From IMG/VR virus record IMGVR_UViG_3300025133_008097, positions 1 to 64,000 of that record: 64,000 bases of DNA, one strand, 5' to 3'. How positions within the stretch are numbered: the stretch's first letter is position 1; every line of letters starts with the position of its first letter. Of this stretch, positions 58,731 to 64,000 are shown one piece after another. The position numbers were made by a program, and so were the translations under genes. The DNA is from a virus. The notes under the pieces are model-generated. The model ran no database searches. It saw only the letters and a program-made list of their open reading frames with translations, and had not been told where the DNA came from.

Positions 58731-61421
58731 ATGGGGGCATATTCTAACTTCTCTTTATTAGTTGAAGAGGACAACATAGGCATCAAACTAAGAGCATCCA
58801 AGAAACAATCGCCTTACTTTTTACATCCTCTGGTGCGCAATAGGTGGGGCACAAAAGACCTCCTCCGCGGCGCCCAAGGATATTATTTTGCCAAAGGGAG
58901 CTATAAGGGGCAGCCGCGGCTATTTGATTTTGTTAATCACCCATGGTACGGCCCCCGTATTAATCGCCCTCTGCAAGTTCCTGGCGGAGGAAGGTTTACT
59001 GATTCATATTTTACACTGTATGCCAACGACACGCCCTGGAATCAGGCGCCCACCAAAAAAGTGAAGAGTCAACTTGAAGATTATCTCTCAAAGCCTCAAA
59101 CGTCTGCACGAAAGGGTGATCCAAACTTTTATCAGTATTTGGCAGGAAATATTAGTGAGACGACATACTATAAGAGTAAACAACAGCCTATAGTTTCGCC
59201 CCTCTTAAAATTAGATACAAACTTTACCGATCACCATACGCACTACTATTATCCGCCCACCTCCAAAAGAGTGCTAGAAAAAAGTGATTATAATTTACAA
59301 GTAAATTCTTATTATAATTTTTATCTTGATACCTCTCCTCCCTATGAAACGGTAACGTCCAACGCCGGCGCCGGCGCAGAACTAGTGCTCCCCAATTTGT
59401 ACATGCTGGAATCTGACATACATAACACCGCTAGTGTAAACTACAGCGAGCAACTTACTTTAAACAATGCTAGTAATTTTTATGATGGACCGCAACTGGA
59501 TGTGTGGTTCTTAAAGCAAAACCAAACGAGTGCTGAGGGTAGCCAGTCGTATTATCAGCAGTTTTCTGAGACGCTAGGGCAATTGAACCGCTCTGGAGCC
59601 ATAAAAAAGGTCAAAGGGGCGTTTAAAAGAAAGTTTCGAAATGTTGTAGTTCTCTATCCTGATCTGGATATACTTAAAAAGTACATCATCAGGGATGACA
59701 AGGGCACACCAGGCGATACATCTGACGATGTGAAATCTACTTCTTTTTGTCCTTTTTATAATGAAGTTGTTGTTGGCTTTGACAAGAACGATGTTTTGGG
59801 GATTGGGGGTAAGCCTGGAGCACAGTCCTTTTTTACTTCGTTGTTTGCCTCCAAACTTGGCGCCGATGAGGTAAGAAGCTTTATAGTGATCCTACAATTG
59901 TATATCGTGGAGATGATGAGCGCCGGAAAGGTCGACCGCTTTCGGGGACAAAAATGGAGTCGGGAAGTAATTTCTCCCACCGGCGCCTGGCGCGCCTCCT
60001 TAACCAAGCTCGATGATAAGAGTGATGTGGTCTTTAAAATGCATGAGTTCCTCTATCGGTTAAGAAATAAGGAGTTGGACTATTTGTTGGATGTTTATAA
60101 TAAGTCTAAAGAAGAGGCGTCTCCAAATTCAAATTATACTATTCTGCGAGAGTGGGAAAAGGGAGGAGAGCTATTTCAGCTAAATATAAAAGATGCGATT
60201 AAAGTTGCAAACAGTGATGAGTTTGAAGAACTTCTAGAAGATAGAAAAAGAAATCTTGTTCAAGTATATAGGAATGCCGCAGCCCCCAGTGAGACGCTAA
60301 TGTATCTCATTGAAAAAAGAGTAAAGCCCACGGCAAAAGGTCTTCACGGCCCTCTTCTGCAGACAATGATTCTTTCAAAGGATGTTGTTTTTAGTGAACT
60401 GTTAAGATATATTGATACCCAAGTTAAATATGGAATAAGATATAAATATGAAATAAAACAAGTACGGGTAGTATTCGGAAATGAATATAGCTATGATAGT
60501 GTGGGCTTTGACTTCGGCCCCTCTAGGACAGGGGAAGGTCGTGCCGTAGGAAACGCTCTAGGATTTTATAAGCCGCCCGGGAACGCAACGGTTAACAACG
60601 AAGCTCCGAGTCTGCAATATGCATATCAGACACGCGGCAATCCTCAACGACGAGGAAAGTCTCAAGCAGGGAATTTTATATTTAGTCTTCCGAAGGCCAC
60701 GGTACAAAAATTAAAAAAGGAAAAGGTGTTGCCATCCTCTGTAAAAGGCGGAGTTACTTCTCCTGCAATTCAATACTATCGGGCAATACAAAAGGGAGTA
60801 GCCGATTTTTCTGGCTTGGTGGTAGAGCTGCATGCCGGCACCACCGCGAACAGCGGAATGACTGCACACACCATAGAGATCCCGTCAGACCTACAAGGCT
60901 CGTCGCGAAGGCTAACCAAGGCATTCAATGCCGACGACGAGCCTAATACTAACGCCAGTCCAATGCCCAATTACAAATATGCAATCGATCTTTTAAGTGG
61001 CGATGCTGTGGGAAGCCAGACAGAATTAGACCAAACAGTTAGAGAAATAGAGATTTATTTCCGAGGCATTATAGAGAGAAATGACCGCCAAAAGGTTAAC
61101 AAACTCTTGGAGTCTATGAGGAATATCCGCGATAATTTTGCACAGCCATTACCGGGGACACCCTCAGTGGTGGTAAGTGATGTTAGGTTTAATGCAGCCA
61201 CCACAATATATAATATGGTAGACAACAAGGTGCGAGACTTACTGAGTGTTGTTCCATCGGAGTCAGATATGAAAGAGGTGCCGACTCGCATGCCCCCCAT
61301 CCTGAAAGAGATTTTGGAGTCGGAGGGCGACGATCCGGCACAGCAAAGATCTATGGCCACCACATTTGGGGGCCCTAGAGGAAATAAGCGCAATACTCGG
61401 ATGAAGTTGAGGAAGATGTAA
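58731..61421 (+). CDS. Virion structural protein (896 residues)
   Basis: Two bases after the preceding gene. The start (YSNFSLLVEEDNIGIKLRASK) is followed by Tyr/Pro-rich sections (HHTHYYYPPTSKRVLEK), a charged helical centre (EFEELLEDRKRNLVQVYRNA), and a basic end (GNKRNTRMKLRKM). The basic C-terminus resembles that of the gene before it, so both may contact the same partner. Function unknown; tail or baseplate component by context. Confidence 0.6.
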   Translation: MGAYSNFSLLVEEDNIGIKLRASKKQSPYFLHPLVRNRWGTKDLLRGAQGYYFAKGSYKGQPRLFDFVNHPWYGPRINRPLQVPGGGRFTDSYFTLYANDTPWNQAPTKKVKSQLEDYLSKPQTSARKGDPNFYQYLAGNISETTYYKSKQQPIVSPLLKLDTNFTDHHTHYYYPPTSKRVLEKSDYNLQVNSYYNFYLDTSPPYETVTSNAGAGAELVLPNLYMLESDIHNTASVNYSEQLTLNNASNFYDGPQLDVWFLKQNQTSAEGSQSYYQQFSETLGQLNRSGAIKKVKGAFKRKFRNVVVLYPDLDILKKYIIRDDKGTPGDTSDDVKSTSFCPFYNEVVVGFDKNDVLGIGGKPGAQSFFTSLFASKLGADEVRSFIVILQLYIVEMMSAGKVDRFRGQKWSREVISPTGAWRASLTKLDDKSDVVFKMHEFLYRLRNKELDYLLDVYNKSKEEASPNSNYTILREWEKGGELFQLNIKDAIKVANSDEFEELLEDRKRNLVQVYRNAAAPSETLMYLIEKRVKPTAKGLHGPLLQTMILSKDVVFSELLRYIDTQVKYGIRYKYEIKQVRVVFGNEYSYDSVGFDFGPSRTGEGRAVGNALGFYKPPGNATVNNEAPSLQYAYQTRGNPQRRGKSQAGNFIFSLPKATVQKLKKEKVLPSSVKGGVTSPAIQYYRAIQKGVADFSGLVVELHAGTTANSGMTAHTIEIPSDLQGSSRRLTKAFNADDEPNTNASPMPNYKYAIDLLSGDAVGSQTELDQTVREIEIYFRGIIERNDRQKVNKLLESMRNIRDNFAQPLPGTPSVVVSDVRFNAATTIYNMVDNKVRDLLSVVPSESDMKEVPTRMPPILKEILESEGDDPAQQRSMATTFGGPRGNKRNTRMKLRKM

Positions 61422-61424
61422 AAT

Positions 61425-62747
61425 ATGGCAATCAAATCAATTAATTGGTGGCTAGACATCGAAGAGTATGAGGGAAATGCTCTGGCCAACTCCTTTTCTG
61501 CAGGCCCAATCGTAAGATCTTGGGACGAAACAAATGCGGCAGATCCTCAGAAGTTCATGACAATTCAGGAACTGGTCGATGAGATAAATGAATTGTTTGT
61601 GCACGCCTGGGACGAGGGCAATGGCGACACTCAAAACCTATATGAAGTTATTCCCACCTTGGTTTCCACTAGCGAGACTGTGCAAGGCAGCACCGCCGGG
61701 CAAGCTACCATTCGGTTTGAGTTTATTCGGAAGTATCCCATTTATGCCCCCGGCGCCGCGGCCCAGAAAACATTTAAAATAGCTCTAGAGAGCGGCCCTC
61801 ACGGAGCTGCCACGCTGCAGCCCCAATCCCCTAAGCTTCCCGCTGCTAGAGTAGCATATACCAACGAAGAAAGCGTGCAAGGACTCACGCTCCCCTATTG
61901 GTCTGAGAATACCGTAATAACAGATAAACCTCCTATCGCTCCTGATGTGGTTTTTGTACCCTTCTTGGGAGTGAGCAATAAGATTTTATTGTTGCTTGAT
62001 GGCAATATGGGAGACTTGAATCTGAAGCCCATAATAATAAAGGATACTGATAGCTCTTTTATGGTCGAGGAACTTTTTTCCCAACTTAAATTGTCTGTAC
62101 CCCAATCTGATGTGCGCAATTATGTAAAAACTAAAGATGTTGAACTAAACTATCGCAGCGACGATCCTATAAGAAGCTATCAAATCTTTAGACTGCGGAA
62201 AAAGCCCACTTCATACGAGGACTTTAATACCCCTAGAAACCCGATCGCGACAATCTCGGAAGTCATAGCGCCCAACAAACCATCTACACCAGCGACACAC
62301 TTAAGCACCATCCGGCCCAACACTAAATATTATTATTGTGTGAGAGGGATCGATATCCATAATAACATTTCTAACCCTACAGAGGTGTTTGAAGTAGAAA
62401 TGGTGGACAATAATGGTCAAATTTTTTATACTATGAAGACCTACGATATGGTTCCTGCACCCCCGGATAACTGCACCATGACGGGCCGGCGCTTCATTTA
62501 TATTGCACCGGCACCACAACAGGCGGTCTTCGACAGAGAGACATTTATGAGTTCGAACGCTATAAAAGATAAACCAGAGAATATAAAAATAACTGATTTA
62601 CCGCCGGAAAATGTGTTAGGATATCTACCAGAAGATGCTTCACCGGTGTGGGATAAAAAATTCAAGGTTAGAGTAACCAGCTCAAAAACTGGTAAGAAAT
62701 TTGATTTGAACATTACTGTTAAAAACAGTGGAGTTAATAATCCATAG
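61425..62747 (+). CDS. Virion protein with fibronectin III-like segment
   Basis: 440 residues. Near 245-330 the pattern SYQIFRLRKKPTSYEDF, then LSTIRPNTKYYYCVRGIDIHNNIS, fits a fibronectin type III-like strand order (the 'L.P.T.Y.Y.V.A.D' core). Such domains are common on phage tail surfaces. The N-terminus has two Trp-rich helices (INWWLDIEEYEGNALAN). Three bases separate it from the preceding gene. Beyond structural, no role can be stated. Confidence 0.6.
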   Translation: MAIKSINWWLDIEEYEGNALANSFSAGPIVRSWDETNAADPQKFMTIQELVDEINELFVHAWDEGNGDTQNLYEVIPTLVSTSETVQGSTAGQATIRFEFIRKYPIYAPGAAAQKTFKIALESGPHGAATLQPQSPKLPAARVAYTNEESVQGLTLPYWSENTVITDKPPIAPDVVFVPFLGVSNKILLLLDGNMGDLNLKPIIIKDTDSSFMVEELFSQLKLSVPQSDVRNYVKTKDVELNYRSDDPIRSYQIFRLRKKPTSYEDFNTPRNPIATISEVIAPNKPSTPATHLSTIRPNTKYYYCVRGIDIHNNISNPTEVFEVEMVDNNGQIFYTMKTYDMVPAPPDNCTMTGRRFIYIAPAPQQAVFDRETFMSSNAIKDKPENIKITDLPPENVLGYLPEDASPVWDKKFKVRVTSSKTGKKFDLNITVKNSGVNNP

Positions 62748-62791
62748 GAATAATTGCTATTTTGTAACTATTTAAGAGGAGAGGAAAAAAT

Positions 62792-63745
62792 ATGGGATTC
62801 TTGCAAAACGATGGCGACATCATCTTAGATGCCGTCTTAACTGATACCGGAAGGATGAGGCTCGCCAAAGGCGATGGGAGCTTCAAAATTTCTAAGTTCG
62901 CCTTGGGCGACGACGAAATTAATTATAGCTTGTATGATAAGAACAACACTAGCGGTTCGGCATACTATGATTTAACAATTTTACAAACGCCAGTGTTGGA
63001 GGCATTTACGAACAATACCTCAACCATGAAGTCGAAATTAGTTTCAATTAATAGAAATGATATTTTATATCTTCCTGTGTTGGAACTTTATACTACTGCA
63101 GGGAAGGGTTCTGCTAAGAATGCGAACGGCACCTTCAATGTCGCTGTTGATAAAAACACCGTGGATACTCTCGTGACGCCAGGTACCGGTATCCTAAATG
63201 GATTTAAGCCCAACGATGATGCTTCCCGAATAGAAGTCCACCAGGGGCTCGATACAACCGAACTCTCCAACGAAGAGCCTCTCTCTCGTGACTTGGTCGA
63301 GGTTGCCTACATTGTTGAAATTGACAATAGGTTTGGAGCTATTTTTCCACCGCCTGGCGGAGTCTCTAGTAATGTGCTAGAAACAGACACCCAAAGCCCT
63401 GCGGCAACACCATCATTTATTGATGATGATAACATTGCGTCTTATTATTTTACTTTACGCAACACCAATGGCTTTGTATCTAACCTAGGCGGCACCGAAG
63501 ACTCCTCCATCGCCGGTCCCCGCGGCACAAAACTAGGATTGAGAATTATGTCGAGTCTCGAATTGCGAACCAGTGACTATTTGTTTACCCAGCTTGGTAC
63601 ACTAGCAACATCGGCTCTCACCAACGATGCCGGGACGAATCTCAGTTCCGCCAATTATCGATTCATTGACACAAGCGTTCGTATAACGGGCGTTAACACA
63701 GGGTATAGGATTGACATTCCAGTTCGGTTTGTAAGATCGGTATAG
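62792..63745 (+). CDS. Virion protein with LTxxG...DDExxY N-terminal module
   Basis: 317 residues, after a 44-base gap with GAGGAGAGG in front of the ATG. N-terminus IILDAVLTDTGRMRLAKG and KFALGDDEINYSLYD repeats the pattern of the gene at 54710. Proteins with this start are seen in large marine phages next to tail genes. The C-terminal part is beta-rich, with Asn/Thr/Gly segments (RNTNGFVSNLGGTED) and ends in a short strand (TGYRIDIPVRFVRSV). A tail or fibre component is likely. Confidence 0.65.
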   Translation: MGFLQNDGDIILDAVLTDTGRMRLAKGDGSFKISKFALGDDEINYSLYDKNNTSGSAYYDLTILQTPVLEAFTNNTSTMKSKLVSINRNDILYLPVLELYTTAGKGSAKNANGTFNVAVDKNTVDTLVTPGTGILNGFKPNDDASRIEVHQGLDTTELSNEEPLSRDLVEVAYIVEIDNRFGAIFPPPGGVSSNVLETDTQSPAATPSFIDDDNIASYYFTLRNTNGFVSNLGGTEDSSIAGPRGTKLGLRIMSSLELRTSDYLFTQLGTLATSALTNDAGTNLSSANYRFIDTSVRITGVNTGYRIDIPVRFVRSV

Positions 63746-63760
63746 GAAGAAGGATAAACC

Positions 63761-64000
63761 ATGGCCACCACATTTAAATCTCTACGTTCGAAAGACGTTG
63801 TTTCCACTCGGACGATGCTTCACGAAGCGATCCCGGTTACGGGAACGATTGTTTCCGGAACGTACAATGATCTAAACATCAAAAACTATGCTCACGGAAT
63901 ATTCCAGTCAGTTTTTGATTACCCATACTTAAGTTCGTCGGCGAATCATATTTTTGATATCACCGCTGGCTACTCGAATGGCTCCGCGTGTTCTGCCTCG
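63761..64000 (+). CDS. Virion protein, partial at the window end
   Basis: 80 codons are visible from ATG 63761 (AAGAAGGA upstream) without a stop, so the gene runs past the window. The start ATTFKSLRSKDVVSTRTMLH and NYAHGIFQSVFDYPYL resemble the N-termini of conserved tail or baseplate proteins that I recall from large marine phages. Too short for a firm call. Confidence 0.6.
   Translation, partial: MATTFKSLRSKDVVSTRTMLHEAIPVTGTIVSGTYNDLNIKNYAHGIFQSVFDYPYLSSSANHIFDITAGYSNGSACSAS

Noticed and set aside
1-64000. CRISPR array, insertion sequence, integrase or attachment site
   Set aside because: No spaced direct repeats, transposase, integrase or terminal repeats were seen by reading the window.

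Overview
The window is one continuous, strictly plus-strand block from a large tailed phage with a T4-like (myovirus) core. The evidence is a T4 gp55-type late sigma factor, T4-type baseplate wedge proteins (gp25-like and gp6-like), a PIN-PhoH ATPase, a virion GH19-type lysozyme, a phage-encoded tRNA-Asn, very long virion proteins (2,087 and 3,883 aa) and genes that mostly touch or overlap by a few bases. No replication, capsid or terminase gene is visible. The ends of the window cut into the genome; the rightmost gene is incomplete. The close match of the IscU protein to the proteobacterial form suggests, but does not prove, a proteobacterial host.

Layout. (1) 27-6455: small accessory genes, an exported metzincin-like protease, a SPOUT RNA methyltransferase, tRNA-Asn, a HIGH-family nucleotidylyltransferase, PIN-PhoH, a second HExxH metallopeptidase-like protein and a PD-(D/E)XK nuclease. 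(2) 6465-12695: six glycosyltransferase-like genes in a row plus a small HAD-type phosphatase. (3) 12732-18841: sugar precursor genes, with a NeuB-SAF-cupin fusion, an FKBP isomerase, an acetolactate-synthase-like ThDP enzyme, an SDR and a zinc-finger C-methyltransferase. (4) 18924-23244: an iron-sulfur block with a ribbon-helix-helix protein, radical SAM/SPASM enzyme, IscA, IscU, an RfbH-type 3-dehydrase carrying its own Fe-S ligands, and a seven-iron-type ferredoxin. (5) 23241-28736: a 4,6-dehydratase, a B12/radical SAM enzyme, GDP-fucose synthase, a sulfotransferase and GDP-mannose 4,6-dehydratase. (6) 28733-30645: small genes and the late sigma factor. (7) 30648-64000: lysozyme, baseplate and giant tail/adhesin genes.

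How it may work together. Regions 2-5 look like a nearly complete virus-borne pathway for making, modifying (methyl, sulfate, two-carbon branch) and transferring unusual deoxy sugars. It contains at least four proteins expected to need Fe-S clusters and brings its own scaffold (IscU), carrier (IscA) and electron carrier (ferredoxin). RfbH next to a YerE-like ThDP enzyme and SDRs recalls the branched 3,6-dideoxyhexose (yersiniose-type) route, with the ferredoxin possibly standing in for the usual E3 reductase. This is the most unusual system in the window. Three sigma70-like promoters, two sharing the -35 box TGGACA, lie in front of sections of this block, whereas the structural region has almost no gaps and is probably read late under the gp55-like factor.

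No stretch longer than 300 bases lacks a gene. No CRISPR array, insertion sequence, integrase or attachment site was seen.
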